A stretch of 64,000 nucleotides of DNA from Erysipelotrichaceae bacterium (GTDB lineage Bacteria; Bacillota_I; Bacilli_A; RFN20; CAG-826): the NCBI GenBank assembly GCA_015059185.1, contig SVAY01000007.1:1-64000 (forward strand), written 5' to 3'. Shown piece after piece: positions 38,529-47,858 of this stretch. The notes below the pieces were generated by a model that saw only the letters and a list, made by a program, of their open reading frames with translations, had not been told where the DNA came from and ran no database searches. The translations under genes were made by a program, and so were the position numbers. The first letter of the stretch is position 1. Each line of letters begins with the position of its first letter.

Positions 38529-39713
38529 ATGTTTGATCATTCAATTGCAGTTTTAGCAAACATCTCAAGAAATATTAAAAAATATTTAAATATCACAAGA
38601 ATTGTGACTCAAGTTTTATTTATGTCTTATTATGCATATTTGATTGTGATTAATGTTTCTAACACTCAATTCTTAATTGCTTATTCTTTGATTGAAGGGT
38701 TTGCCTTACTAATTTTATTAGTAGATATTATTACTACCTTAAATGAATTAGATAGAAAAGCAAAAAAGATTAAAGCGAGAACTAAAAGGATAATTAATTA
38801 CTTCTCCTGGGCTGTGAAGCTCTTAGTTATTATTTATAATATAGTTCTTATAGTAAGAGGAGAAACTAGTGAAGCGGGTAAGATATTCTTAATCTTTTCT
38901 GCTTTCTTCTTAGTGATACAAATATTATTAACAATTATTTCTTCTTTAACTTCTTATTATCTAGATTTAATCCTCTACGGCTTAAAGATGGATTATGAAA
39001 TGATTGTAGATACTGAGACGGCAAAAAGAAGACCAGTTGGTAAATTATTAAATAACGCGACTAAGGATTTAGATTATAAAGATCATATCAATGAATATTC
39101 CATTCAATACGAGGTAAGAGGGGCGATTAAAAAAGAACTCATGAAAGAATTACCTCTTAAAATTAATAATAAAGTGGTGAAAAAGAAGAAAGCAGAAAGA
39201 ATTATCCTTCATTATTATCGTAAGGCTAATAAATATTATTTATCTCATGAAAAACTTAAAGGATTGTTAGATAAATTAAAAGATGAACATATTACTTATC
39301 TTACTAGTGATGATCATTTATATGTCTTGCTCTTCTTTGCTAGCAACCATTTAAAGAATAATTATGTTGGTTTAAGTGAATATGCTTTAAAACTTATTAT
39401 TGCGACATTAATCTTCGTTATAGATGGGAATGACCGCAGCGTTGTTGACCTCACATTTAAAGCAATTAGTAAGGAATTACTAAATATTTCAACTTGGAAC
39501 AAAGTGATTAAAGCTCCTAAAGATGATTCTGAATATGAGCACGTATTAGAAATCGTCAAAAATACAAAAGAATTAAATAAGAAAAATCGTGAAGCAACAA
39601 TCATGAGTGAACTTGAAGATATTACCATCGAACAAGTTGCCAATAAGATTGATCCTCCAAAGCCAATCAGAAAGATTGTTGAACATATGATTAGAAAGAA
39701 ACATAAGAAGTAA
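38529..39713 (+). CDS. Membrane protein of unknown function
   Basis: I do not recognise this 394-residue protein. The first 170 residues hold four hydrophobic segments in two pairs (about 22-65 and 90-150) separated by a strongly basic loop (DRKAKKIKARTKR). The remainder, about 220 residues, is cytoplasmic, charged and largely helical, ending in KPIRKIVEHMIRKKHKK. No enzymatic motif is apparent. It faces the sugar transporter divergently and precedes gmk. A weak hairpin with a T-run follows. Codon use is like that of the housekeeping neighbours, so it looks resident. Confidence 0.7.
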   Translation: MFDHSIAVLANISRNIKKYLNITRIVTQVLFMSYYAYLIVINVSNTQFLIAYSLIEGFALLILLVDIITTLNELDRKAKKIKARTKRIINYFSWAVKLLVIIYNIVLIVRGETSEAGKIFLIFSAFFLVIQILLTIISSLTSYYLDLILYGLKMDYEMIVDTETAKRRPVGKLLNNATKDLDYKDHINEYSIQYEVRGAIKKELMKELPLKINNKVVKKKKAERIILHYYRKANKYYLSHEKLKGLLDKLKDEHITYLTSDDHLYVLLFFASNHLKNNYVGLSEYALKLIIATLIFVIDGNDRSVVDLTFKAISKELLNISTWNKVIKAPKDDSEYEHVLEIVKNTKELNKKNREATIMSELEDITIEQVANKIDPPKPIRKIVEHMIRKKHKK

Positions 39714-39736
39714 GTGACATATTTCAACTTTCATTA

Positions 39737-39758
39737 ACCTTCAAGGTTTCTTTTTTTA
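39737..39758 (+). terminator. Weak terminator before gmk
   Basis: AACCT/AGGTT five-base stem followed by a run of T interrupted by one C. Confidence 0.5.
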
Positions 39759-39782
39759 TTTATTTCACTATTTCTTTATTGC

Positions 39783-39788
39783 TATAAT
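39783..39788 (+). promoter_or_regulatory. Extended -10 of gmk, leaderless
   Basis: TGC-TATAAT ends exactly 7 bases before the gmk ATG at 39796, which places the transcript start at the ATG. No ribosome binding site exists. Confidence 0.6.
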
Positions 39789-39795
39789 AAACAAC

Positions 39796-40365
39796 ATGAA
39801 AAAAGGATTACTAATTATCTTAAGTGGACCTTCTGGTGTTGGAAAAGGCACGGTAAGGGAATATATTGTCAAAACTAATAAGATTGACATTACTTTTTCT
39901 GTCTCAATGACTACTCGTAAACCTCGTGAAGGTGAAACTGATGGAGTGGAATATTATTTCGTTTCACAAGAAGAATTTGATCGTCACGTTGCTAACGGTG
40001 ATTTCCTTGAACACGCTTCGTTTGTCGGAAATAGTTATGGCACACCTAAACAAGCAGTGGAAGATTTAAGAAATCAAGGTAAGAACGTTTTCCTAGAAAT
40101 AGAAGTTAATGGGGCAACCCAAGTATTAAATACAGTAAATGATGAAGGTGTTATATCTTTCTTTTTAATGCCACCAAGCATTGAAACATTAAAGAAACGT
40201 ATTGCAGGTAGAAGAACTGAATCCAAAGAAATAATTGAAAAAAGAGTCGCTAAAGGAATGAGCGAAATAAAAGAAGCGGATAAATATGATTATGTCATTA
40301 TTAATGACAAAGTAAAAACTGCTGGAGAAAAAATTATTAAAATAATTCAAGAAAAATTGGCATAA
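39796..40365 (+). CDS. gmk: Guanylate kinase
   Basis: Gmk phosphorylates GMP to GDP with ATP. The 189 residues begin with the P-loop LSGPSGVGKGTVREYI. The GMP-binding residues SMTTRKPREGETDGVEYYF follow, with FLEHASFVGNSYGTPK and the LID-like RRTESKEIIEKR. It heads the gmk-priA order common to Firmicutes, though rpoZ and coaBC, which usually lie between, are absent. The gene appears to be transcribed leaderless from an extended -10. A second possible promoter for priA is embedded in its last codons. Confidence 0.97.
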   Translation: MKKGLLIILSGPSGVGKGTVREYIVKTNKIDITFSVSMTTRKPREGETDGVEYYFVSQEEFDRHVANGDFLEHASFVGNSYGTPKQAVEDLRNQGKNVFLEIEVNGATQVLNTVNDEGVISFFLMPPSIETLKKRIAGRRTESKEIIEKRVAKGMSEIKEADKYDYVIINDKVKTAGEKIIKIIQEKLA

Positions 40366-40373
40366 TAGATTAT

Positions 40374-42569
40374 ATGAAGCTTGTTGAGCTATTAATCGAA
40401 TATGCAATATCAAGTTTAGATCGTCATTTTACTTATATATATAAAGGTAATAAGAAAGTCGATGCTGGTTTTCGTGTGCTCGTATCGTTCAACAATAAAG
40501 AAATAGTGGGCTATGTTTTAAATGTGAAAGATACTAATTCCTCAAAAGAAGAATTAGAAGAATCTTTGGGTTATATATTAAATGAAATTATTGATGTGAT
40601 TGATGAAGCACCTTTACTTAATGAAGACTTATTAAACCTCGCTAATGAAGTAAGTGATTATTATCTAGCGAGTAAGATAAGTGTCCTTCAAACAATGCTT
40701 CCTCCAAGTTTATCTCCAAAAAAATCTTCATTAAAAGCACCAAAAATTGCATATAACATTTTTATTGAATTAATTGATGATAATGAAGAGGGTTTAACTC
40801 CTAAACAAATTGAACTAATTCGTTTATTAAAAGAAGAAGGAAGAGTATTAAAAAATGAACTAAAATCTCCTTCAATAATAAAAAAGCTTTTAGCCTTAAA
40901 TCGTATTAAGGAAGTGAAAGAAGAGAAGAGAAGATTAGAACTTCCTACTTATGAGCTTGAAGTGAATAAAAAACTTACTGAAGATCAAAATAAAGTCATT
41001 GATGAATTTAATAATAGTAACGATCAAATATACCTTTTAGAAGGAGTGACAGGAAGTGGAAAAACTGAAGTATATTTAACTCTTTCTGAAGAGGTCATTA
41101 AACGGGGTAAAACTGTTTTGATGCTCGTTCCAGAAATCTCGCTTACTCCGATGATGAATGAATATTTTATCAAGCGTTTTAATAATACAGTTGCTATCCT
41201 TCATAGTGAACTTACTCCTGCTGAAAAATATGATGAATACCGTAAGATTGCTAGTGGAGATATTAAAGTAGTAGTAGGTGCAAGAAGTGCAATATTTGCA
41301 CCTTTAAGCAATATTGGTTTAATTATCTTAGATGAAGAACATGTTGAAAGTTATAAACAAGATGTGCCACCATTATATCACGCTAGAGACGTTGCTATTA
41401 TGCGAGCAAAAGCGCATCATGCAAAAGTACTTTTAGGTAGTGCAACTCCTTCTTTAGATTCTCGAGCAAGAGCCCAACAAGGTATCTATCATTTACTTAA
41501 ACTTACTAAACGAATTAATAAACAACCTCTTCCAAAAACAACAGTTGTAAATTTACTAGATTATAAAAATATAGATCGTAATTCTGCGATATTCTCTAAA
41601 CAATTAAGACAAAGTCTTAGTCAAGTGTTAGAACGTCATGAACAAGCTATACTACTTCTTAATAGAAGAGGATATTCTTCTCATGTTAGTTGTAGGAGTT
41701 GTGGTTATACATTTAAATGTCCTAACTGTGGGATTGCTCTTACTTATCATAAGAGTGATGATATGCTTAAATGTCATCACTGTGATTTCGTTATGCCTTA
41801 TCCTGATGCTTGTCCTGAATGCCAATCTAAATATATTTCTAGAATTGGTTTTGGTACTGAAAGAGTGGAAGATGAAGTCAAGAAATTATTCCCTAATGCT
41901 AGAACCCTTAGACTTGACAGCGATTCTGCAAAAGTGCGTACTCGAGTTGCAAAAACTGTAGAAGCATTTGCCCGTCATGAAGCGGATATCTTAATCGGCA
42001 CTCAAATGATTGCAAAAGGTCATGATTTCCCTTTAGTAACTCTTGTAGGCGTGGTCTTAGCAGACATCGGACTTAACATGCCTAACTATCGTAGTAGCGA
42101 ACGTGCATTTCAACTTATTACGCAAGCAGTTGGCCGTAGTGGTAGACAAGACAAAACTGGAGAAGCATTTATTCAAACTTATATGCCAACTCACTATGCT
42201 ATTACCCTTGCTGCTCAACAAAATTATGAAGCCTTCTATTTAGCAGAAATGGATAATAGGAAGAAGACATATTTTCCACCATATTGTTATCTAGCAAGTT
42301 TAACTATCGCTTCAAAAAATGAAGAAAGAGCAATTCAAGAGGCTATCAATATTAGTAAGTTATTAACTGAGAAGTTTGGGGACGAAGGAATTATCTTAGG
42401 TCCTGTTTCTCCTTACATCCCATTTTTAGCCAACAATCATATACGTGTTTGCCTCGTAAAATATAAGAATAAAGATTTAGCAAAACGCATCATAAAAGAA
42501 ATAAATATTGACTATTTAACCAAAAGTAATGTAAAGTTGCTTATAAATATAGACCCTTACAATTTCTAG
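40374..42569 (+). CDS. priA: Primosomal helicase PriA
   Basis: PriA restarts collapsed replication forks. The 731-residue protein has an N-terminal DNA-binding domain and a helicase core with Walker A GVTGSGKTEVYL, LIILDEEHVESYKQD (DEEH box) and SATPSLDS. A zinc-binding region carries eight Cys (CRSCGYTFKCPNCG, CHHCDF, CPEC). The C-terminal helicase motifs ILIGTQMIAKGHDF and QAVGRSGR are present. Just before the ATG, TGG-CATAAT ends 7 bases upstream, the same leaderless spacing as gmk, and overlaps the gmk stop. Complete. Confidence 0.96.
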   Translation: MKLVELLIEYAISSLDRHFTYIYKGNKKVDAGFRVLVSFNNKEIVGYVLNVKDTNSSKEELEESLGYILNEIIDVIDEAPLLNEDLLNLANEVSDYYLASKISVLQTMLPPSLSPKKSSLKAPKIAYNIFIELIDDNEEGLTPKQIELIRLLKEEGRVLKNELKSPSIIKKLLALNRIKEVKEEKRRLELPTYELEVNKKLTEDQNKVIDEFNNSNDQIYLLEGVTGSGKTEVYLTLSEEVIKRGKTVLMLVPEISLTPMMNEYFIKRFNNTVAILHSELTPAEKYDEYRKIASGDIKVVVGARSAIFAPLSNIGLIILDEEHVESYKQDVPPLYHARDVAIMRAKAHHAKVLLGSATPSLDSRARAQQGIYHLLKLTKRINKQPLPKTTVVNLLDYKNIDRNSAIFSKQLRQSLSQVLERHEQAILLLNRRGYSSHVSCRSCGYTFKCPNCGIALTYHKSDDMLKCHHCDFVMPYPDACPECQSKYISRIGFGTERVEDEVKKLFPNARTLRLDSDSAKVRTRVAKTVEAFARHEADILIGTQMIAKGHDFPLVTLVGVVLADIGLNMPNYRSSERAFQLITQAVGRSGRQDKTGEAFIQTYMPTHYAITLAAQQNYEAFYLAEMDNRKKTYFPPYCYLASLTIASKNEERAIQEAINISKLLTEKFGDEGIILGPVSPYIPFLANNHIRVCLVKYKNKDLAKRIIKEINIDYLTKSNVKLLINIDPYNF

Positions 42570-42609
42570 AAAGAAATAGTAACAGTCTATTAGAAAGAAC
42601 AAATACATT

Positions 42610-43065
42610 ATGATTACACTAACAATTTATGGCCTTGATCAATATATCGTTGGCCGCCTATCGAGAGAAATGACTCATAACTTAGCTGATTTATATGAAG
42701 TCAGCGAAGATGATATAAATTTTATCGCGCCTAATAATATGGTTTTCCATAATGGTGTGGAACAAACTTCTTGGAATGCTCTTATAAGAGTGCATCTTCC
42801 TAAGAAAGTGATGGTCCTTCAAGATGACGCCGCTAAGCTCATCATGGATATGATTCAAGGACCAACCATCAATGTGGCGGTAGAATTCTATTATTATTCA
42901 GAAGATAACCGTTATGAGAAGATTAACGAAGATTACCCACGTTTTATTACCGATGACAATCTAGTAGATGTGGACGAGGATTATGAGGAGACTCAATACA
43001 TCGAAGGAGATGGAAAGGATGAGGTTTTTACGGGGGATATCTTTAAAAACTTCAACGGTGAATAA
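42610..43065 (+). CDS. Uncharacterised acidic protein, possibly DUF1904/tautomerase-like
   Basis: The 151-residue protein starts with MITLTIYGLDQYIVGRLSREM and has a central ALIRVHLPKKVMVLQDDAAKLIMDMIQG block that resembles the DUF1904 tautomerase-like fold. The catalytic Pro after the initiator Met typical of tautomerases is absent. The last 45 residues are very acidic. It sits between priA and an RsmB-like gene, where def and fmt are found in other Firmicutes. It has no similarity to either in what can be seen. The function is unknown; family placement is tentative. Confidence 0.55.
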   Translation: MITLTIYGLDQYIVGRLSREMTHNLADLYEVSEDDINFIAPNNMVFHNGVEQTSWNALIRVHLPKKVMVLQDDAAKLIMDMIQGPTINVAVEFYYYSEDNRYEKINEDYPRFITDDNLVDVDEDYEETQYIEGDGKDEVFTGDIFKNFNGE

Positions 43066-43067
43066 GA

Positions 43068-44306
43068 ATGCACAAATTTGAGATTGCAATTGAGATTCTA
43101 GATCAAATTCTAGATAATAAAATTCCATTCAATCTCGCAACTAAGAATACTTTGGATAAGTATTCAATTCCTAGTGATGAAAGAAGTATTGTCACAGGAT
43201 TAGTAGGATGCGAATTACGTCATCATTTATTATTTAGTGAATTAATTAAAGAAGAATTAGAACTTGACGAAGAAACTAAAAGAAGTGGATTACTTTTAGC
43301 TTTAGCTAATTATCATTTCTATAACAAGTTTGACGCTCAAGAAGTGGTTGCTATTACATCGCGCCATAGTGGTTTAGATAAAAAGAGTATCGAATCCTTT
43401 TTAGCGAAACACCCAGATAAGAGTGATATTATTCCAGCGAAATATGATAAGGGATCATTTGAATATTTATCTTTAAGATATAACTGCCCACTCTGGCTCG
43501 TGAAGATGTGGAATAAACATTATGGAAGAGGATTGGCCTTTAAGATTCTTCAAGCGAACACTAAACCAGTCGTTCAATCTTATAAACTTAATGATGTTGA
43601 ACAAGGTAAAGTAATGCTTAATCCTAACTTTGGTGTGGCGCCTACTGAAGACATGGTCCTTTATATTGGTAGAGGTAACGCTAAAGGTACTGATTTTTAT
43701 AAAGCAAAACAACTCATTCCAGAAAAGATTGCTTATAAATTATCTTTAGATAAAGTGGATGTTAAGCCATTCTCTAAAGTTGCTATCTATTCTAGTTTTT
43801 CCAATACTATGTATATTGATTTAGCGAAAAGAAATATCGAAGGATTAAAAGTTGATTTAATCACACCAGATATCTTTACTCATAATGAAGTGCGTCATCA
43901 TATCGCGATGTATAACATTAAGAATTTCACCTTATTAGAAGAGAAAGCTGCTAATTTATTAGCCTGCATCTCTGAAAAAGTTGATTATTTCTTTGTTTTA
44001 GCAAGAAACTCTAATTTTGATCTCCTTAGAACAAATGCCGATTATTTCTTAAGATTCTCGAGAGATGAACTGGATTCCATCATGAATGAACAAAGATATA
44101 CATTAGATGAAGCTGCTACATTAATGAATGAAGGTGGACAACTCATCTATATGGTTCCTACCTTAAATAAGAAAGAAACAAAACAAATCATCAATGAATT
44201 CCTTTTAACTCACCGTGAGTATTCGTTATTAGAAGAAAGGCAATTCTTTCCATTCGAAGAGGAGAACAGTACTTTGTACGTCGCTCGAATGCTTAAAGTA
44301 AAATGA
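43068..44306 (+). CDS. RsmB-like protein lacking methyltransferase motifs
   Basis: The 412-residue protein sits exactly where rsmB (16S rRNA m5C967 methyltransferase) belongs, before rlmN. The N-terminal helical NusB-like region (1-140) and the LSLRYNCPLWLVKMWNKHYG segment match RsmB. However, the PCSGxG active-site motif corresponds to ARNSNF, the STCTLN motif to MVPTLN and the AAPGGKT SAM loop to SSFSNTM. Both catalytic Cys and the SAM glycines are thus missing. The length and open frame show selection for some function, perhaps RNA or ribosome binding. It ends with TGA, one base before rlmN. Confidence 0.75.
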   Translation: MHKFEIAIEILDQILDNKIPFNLATKNTLDKYSIPSDERSIVTGLVGCELRHHLLFSELIKEELELDEETKRSGLLLALANYHFYNKFDAQEVVAITSRHSGLDKKSIESFLAKHPDKSDIIPAKYDKGSFEYLSLRYNCPLWLVKMWNKHYGRGLAFKILQANTKPVVQSYKLNDVEQGKVMLNPNFGVAPTEDMVLYIGRGNAKGTDFYKAKQLIPEKIAYKLSLDKVDVKPFSKVAIYSSFSNTMYIDLAKRNIEGLKVDLITPDIFTHNEVRHHIAMYNIKNFTLLEEKAANLLACISEKVDYFFVLARNSNFDLLRTNADYFLRFSRDELDSIMNEQRYTLDEAATLMNEGGQLIYMVPTLNKKETKQIINEFLLTHREYSLLEERQFFPFEEENSTLYVARMLKVK

Positions 44307-44307
44307 A

Positions 44308-45357
44308 ATGATTAATTTATTAGGACTACCAATTTCAAAACTCGAAGAATTAATGCTAAGTGAAGGGCAGAAGAAGTATCGTGCCATCCAACTTTATACG
44401 TGGATTTATGAGAAAAAAGCTACTTCATTTGATGAAATGAGTGATATCTCTATTAAATTCAGAGAAGTTCTAAAAGAAAAATATTGTTTAGATATTCCAA
44501 CTATTGATAAGATTCAACGTTCTAAAGACGGAACTGTGAAGCTTTTAGTGAAATTTTCTGATGGACTTAAAGTTGAAACGGTTTTAATGCGTTATAGTTA
44601 TGGTAATGCAGCCTGTGTATCTAGCCAAGTTGGCTGTAATATGGGTTGTAGCTTCTGTGCGAGTGGTTTACTCGGTAAACAACGTAGCTTAACTGCGGCT
44701 GAGATGGTTGGCCAAATCATGGTCCTCAATAATGTATTAAGAGAAGAAAATAAAGGTGAAAGAGTAACTCATATTGTTGTTATGGGTACGGGAGAACCTT
44801 TTGATAATTATGATAATGTTATGGATTTCATCCGTATTGTGAACGCTCAAAAAGGCTTAGCCATTGGAGCCAGACACATCACAGTCTCAACATGCGGCTT
44901 AATTGATGGGATTAAAAAATACGCTAGAGAAGGTTTACAAACCAATTTAGCAATCTCTTTACACGCTCCAAATGATGAAATTCGATTAAAAATTATGAAA
45001 GTTGCGAAAATTTATCCTATAAAGGATATAATAGAAGCTGTTAAGGAATACGAGAGTATTGCAAAACGCCGTGTCACATATGAATATCTCCTTTTAGATG
45101 GGATTAATGATTCAAAAGAAAATGCGGAAGAATTAATTAAAGTCATCAAAGGGACAATGGGGTATGTGAATCTTATTCCTTATAATGAAACCTCACTATG
45201 TGATTATAAACGTAGTAGTGGTAATCGTATTCATGCCTTCCTAGATTATTTAAATAAGGGTGGAGTGAATGCGACAATTAGAAAAGAGTTCGGCAGCGAT
45301 ATTGACGCTGCATGCGGACAATTAAGAGCAAAAGCAGAACAAAATGAAAAAGCCTAA
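44308..45357 (+). CDS. rlmN: Dual-specificity RNA methyltransferase RlmN
   Basis: RlmN is a radical-SAM enzyme that makes 2-methyladenosine at 23S A2503 and in tRNAs. The 349-residue protein has the radical-SAM motif CNMGCSFCASG (about 111-121), VVMGTGEPFDNYDNV, SLHAPNDEIR and the C-terminal catalytic Cys in DAACGQLRAK. It lies one base after the RsmB-like gene and overlaps the phosphatase gene by 14 bases. No ribosome binding site is evident, consistent with translational coupling. Complete and of normal length. Confidence 0.96.
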   Translation: MINLLGLPISKLEELMLSEGQKKYRAIQLYTWIYEKKATSFDEMSDISIKFREVLKEKYCLDIPTIDKIQRSKDGTVKLLVKFSDGLKVETVLMRYSYGNAACVSSQVGCNMGCSFCASGLLGKQRSLTAAEMVGQIMVLNNVLREENKGERVTHIVVMGTGEPFDNYDNVMDFIRIVNAQKGLAIGARHITVSTCGLIDGIKKYAREGLQTNLAISLHAPNDEIRLKIMKVAKIYPIKDIIEAVKEYESIAKRRVTYEYLLLDGINDSKENAEELIKVIKGTMGYVNLIPYNETSLCDYKRSSGNRIHAFLDYLNKGGVNATIRKEFGSDIDAACGQLRAKAEQNEKA

Positions 45358-46123
45358 TTTAAAAGTCAGCAAACATCTACCAGTTTCTGGACGATATTCA
45401 TATCGTACAGATATTGGAAAAGTACGCCTTACTAACGAAGACCAAGCTAACGCTACTGTCAACGCTAAAGGCGATGTCTTTTTAATTGTGTGTGATGGAA
45501 TGGGTGGACAAAATAAAGGCGAATTAGCATCTAGTATTGCAGTTAGTCATCTTTTAGATGACTTTAATTCGTCAAAATTCATTTCAACCTTAGATGTTCA
45601 GTTCTGGCTTAATCGTCATATTAGGGCAGTGAATAAATATATTTATAATGAAGCTAGACAAAACGCTTTATATCGCGGCATGGGTACAACCCTTACTTGC
45701 GTTATCATCTATAAGAGTTCAATGATTATTGCGCAAATTGGTGATTCACGTCTATATCAAGTTAAACATAATGATTTAATTCAAGTCACCAAAGATCAAA
45801 CATATGTGAATTATTTATATAACACTGGACAAATCACTAAAGAAGAAATGGCGACACATCCACGTCGACATATGTTAATGAATGCATTAGGAACATATCC
45901 TAGTGTTGAAATTGATATTGCTATTAAGCCTTATAATAATGAGTCATTATTACTTTGTAGTGATGGGCTTTATAACAACGTCAGTGAAACAACGATTGCG
46001 AGCATCTTAAAAGGTAAAGATACTCCAGAAGAAAAAGTGAATGAATTAATCTCTATCGCAAATAACAATGGTGGAAGCGATAATATAGGAATTGTAATAT
46101 GGGAGGCAACTTATGGCAGTTAA
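45344..46123 (+). CDS. prpC: PP2C-type protein phosphatase
   Basis: PrpC removes phosphate from Ser/Thr residues placed by the neighbouring kinase. The 259-residue protein has the PPM motifs: RLTNEDQAN, VCDGMGGQNKGELAS (metal-binding Asp and Gly), RGMGTTLTCVII, AQIGDSRLYQV, LLLCSDGLYNNV and NNGGSDNIGIV. The first about 20 residues form a basic extension. It overlaps rlmN upstream and prkC downstream (11 bases). The rlmN-prpC-prkC-rsgA-rpe order is conserved in Firmicutes. Confidence 0.93.
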   Translation: MKKPNLKVSKHLPVSGRYSYRTDIGKVRLTNEDQANATVNAKGDVFLIVCDGMGGQNKGELASSIAVSHLLDDFNSSKFISTLDVQFWLNRHIRAVNKYIYNEARQNALYRGMGTTLTCVIIYKSSMIIAQIGDSRLYQVKHNDLIQVTKDQTYVNYLYNTGQITKEEMATHPRRHMLMNALGTYPSVEIDIAIKPYNNESLLLCSDGLYNNVSETTIASILKGKDTPEEKVNELISIANNNGGSDNIGIVIWEATYGS

Positions 46124-46997
46124 ATTAGGTACAATTGTTGATGGCAGATATCGTATAACTAGCCGTATTGGCCACGGCGGTATGGCGGAAGTCTATGAAG
46201 CTACCGATATTATCAATAAGAATGTTGTTGCCATCAAATTCATTAAAGAAGATGTGATGAAAAATACCGTCAATATTAAACGTTTTGAAAACGAAGCTTT
46301 AATCGCGGCTAGTTTAAATCACCCAAATATCGTTAAAGTTTATAACCATGGTACTCTTAATGGCGTGCCTTATATGGCAAATGAATATATCAAAGGTCAA
46401 AACTTAAAAGAAGTATTGGATTTTAGAGGACCTTTACCTCTTAATGAGGTAATTGACTATATGATTCAATTAACCGATGCTTTAAGCTTTGCTCATAAAC
46501 ACGGGATTGTTCACCGTGATGTGAAACCTGAAAATATGTTCTTAATGACTGACGGAACAATTAAATTAGGTGACTTTGGCATTGCTCAAGCCGAGAACTT
46601 AGAAAGTAGTTTTACTAAAACTAGTGAGATTATTGGTTCGGTCTATTATATGGCGCCTGAAATCGCAAAAGGTGAACAAGCCACTAAACGTAGTGATATC
46701 TACGCAGCAGGTGTCGTATTCTTTGAATTATTAACTGGACGTCCTCCTTTTGAAAGAGATACACCAGTAAATATTGCCGTTGCCCATATTAGAGATAAAT
46801 TCCCATCTATTAGAACGATTTTACCAAACTGTCCTAAAGAGATTGAAAGAATTATCTTTAAAGCAACAAAAAAGAATCCATATGACAGATATCAAGACGC
46901 CAAAGAATTTGAACAAGATTTAATAGAAGTAAAATCAAATCCAGAATTACTTAAAGACAATAGAGGGTTTTTCTCCCGCTTATTTGGTTTTAAATAA
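46113..46997 (+). CDS. prkC: Ser/Thr protein kinase, PrkC-type without PASTA domains
   Basis: The 294-residue protein is almost only a Hanks-type kinase domain: IGHGGMAEVYEA (P-loop), VAIKFIK (ATP-binding Lys), IVHRDVKPENMF (catalytic loop), LGDFGIAQ and YMAPEIAKG. It ends 20-30 residues after the domain with GFFSRLFGFK. The transmembrane segment and the extracellular PASTA repeats, which bind peptidoglycan fragments in usual PrkC, are absent. GGGAGG precedes the ATG. It abuts rsgA. The short form could reflect loss of wall sensing; soluble kinases of this kind also occur in Mollicutes. Confidence 0.9.
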   Translation: MAVKLGTIVDGRYRITSRIGHGGMAEVYEATDIINKNVVAIKFIKEDVMKNTVNIKRFENEALIAASLNHPNIVKVYNHGTLNGVPYMANEYIKGQNLKEVLDFRGPLPLNEVIDYMIQLTDALSFAHKHGIVHRDVKPENMFLMTDGTIKLGDFGIAQAENLESSFTKTSEIIGSVYYMAPEIAKGEQATKRSDIYAAGVVFFELLTGRPPFERDTPVNIAVAHIRDKFPSIRTILPNCPKEIERIIFKATKKNPYDRYQDAKEFEQDLIEVKSNPELLKDNRGFFSRLFGFK

Positions 46998-47857
46998 TGA
47001 TAGGTCGAATAATTAGAGGAAACGGTAAAACCTATAGCGTTACTACTGATAACGTTATTTATAACGTTACTCTTTTAGGTATATTAAAAAAGAATAAGTC
47101 ATTTGTCGCGATTGGTGATTATGTCGAATTTGATGAAAATAGTCTCGCAATTAAAAATATTGTTAATCGTCATTCTTTAATCAAAAGACCGAGAATCGCT
47201 AACGTTGATCAATTATTAATCCTTCATTCTTTAGTAGAACCTGATTTTGATCTAGATTTAGTGCTTCGATATATCACTTATGCCAATATGAACGATATCA
47301 AAGCAAGTATCGTTATTACTAAAATTGATAAAGATAACGATATTAATAAAATTAATCGTATTAAAGAAATATTTAAATCAATTGGGATTAAATGCTATTT
47401 CATCTCGAATAAATCGAAAGTTGGGTTAGATACTTTATTAACTGATTTAAAATATCAAACTATCGCTTTAGTCGGTCAAAGTGGTGTGGGCAAATCTTCT
47501 TTACTTAACGCGATAAATATCTCTTATTCACGTAGTGAAGGTGAATATAGTGCCGCTCGAGGAAGAGGAAAACATGAAACAACAGAAACGATCCTTCTCC
47601 CATTTAATGAAGGATATATTGCAGACACTCCTGGGTTTAGTGATATTGAATTAGAACTATCTAAAGAAGATTTAGCAAAATTCTATCCAGGTTGTTATAA
47701 AAGGAATGCGGAATGTTATTTCTCTAATTGTTTACATGATAGTGAACCAAAATGCGCGGTTAAAAATGCAGTTGATGTTGGCGAACTAGATATAGAAATA
47801 TATAATGAATATAAGAAATTATTAAGTAGTTTACCTTTAAAAGGTAGGGGGTACTAA
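46997..47857 (+). CDS. rsgA: Ribosome small-subunit GTPase RsgA
   Basis: RsgA helps late maturation of the 30S subunit. The 286-residue protein has an N-terminal OB fold (1-65) and a circularly permuted GTPase with ITKIDKD (G4) before the P-loop LVGQSGVGKSSLLNAI (G1) and IADTPGFSDIEL (G3). A C-terminal zinc knuckle of Cys and His residues follows (CYKRNAECYFSNCLHDSEPKC). It overlaps the kinase stop (TAATG) and is followed one base later by rpe. No Shine-Dalgarno sequence is apparent, suggesting coupling. Confidence 0.95.
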   Translation: MIGRIIRGNGKTYSVTTDNVIYNVTLLGILKKNKSFVAIGDYVEFDENSLAIKNIVNRHSLIKRPRIANVDQLLILHSLVEPDFDLDLVLRYITYANMNDIKASIVITKIDKDNDINKINRIKEIFKSIGIKCYFISNKSKVGLDTLLTDLKYQTIALVGQSGVGKSSLLNAINISYSRSEGEYSAARGRGKHETTETILLPFNEGYIADTPGFSDIELELSKEDLAKFYPGCYKRNAECYFSNCLHDSEPKCAVKNAVDVGELDIEIYNEYKKLLSSLPLKGRGY

Positions 47858-47858
47858 T

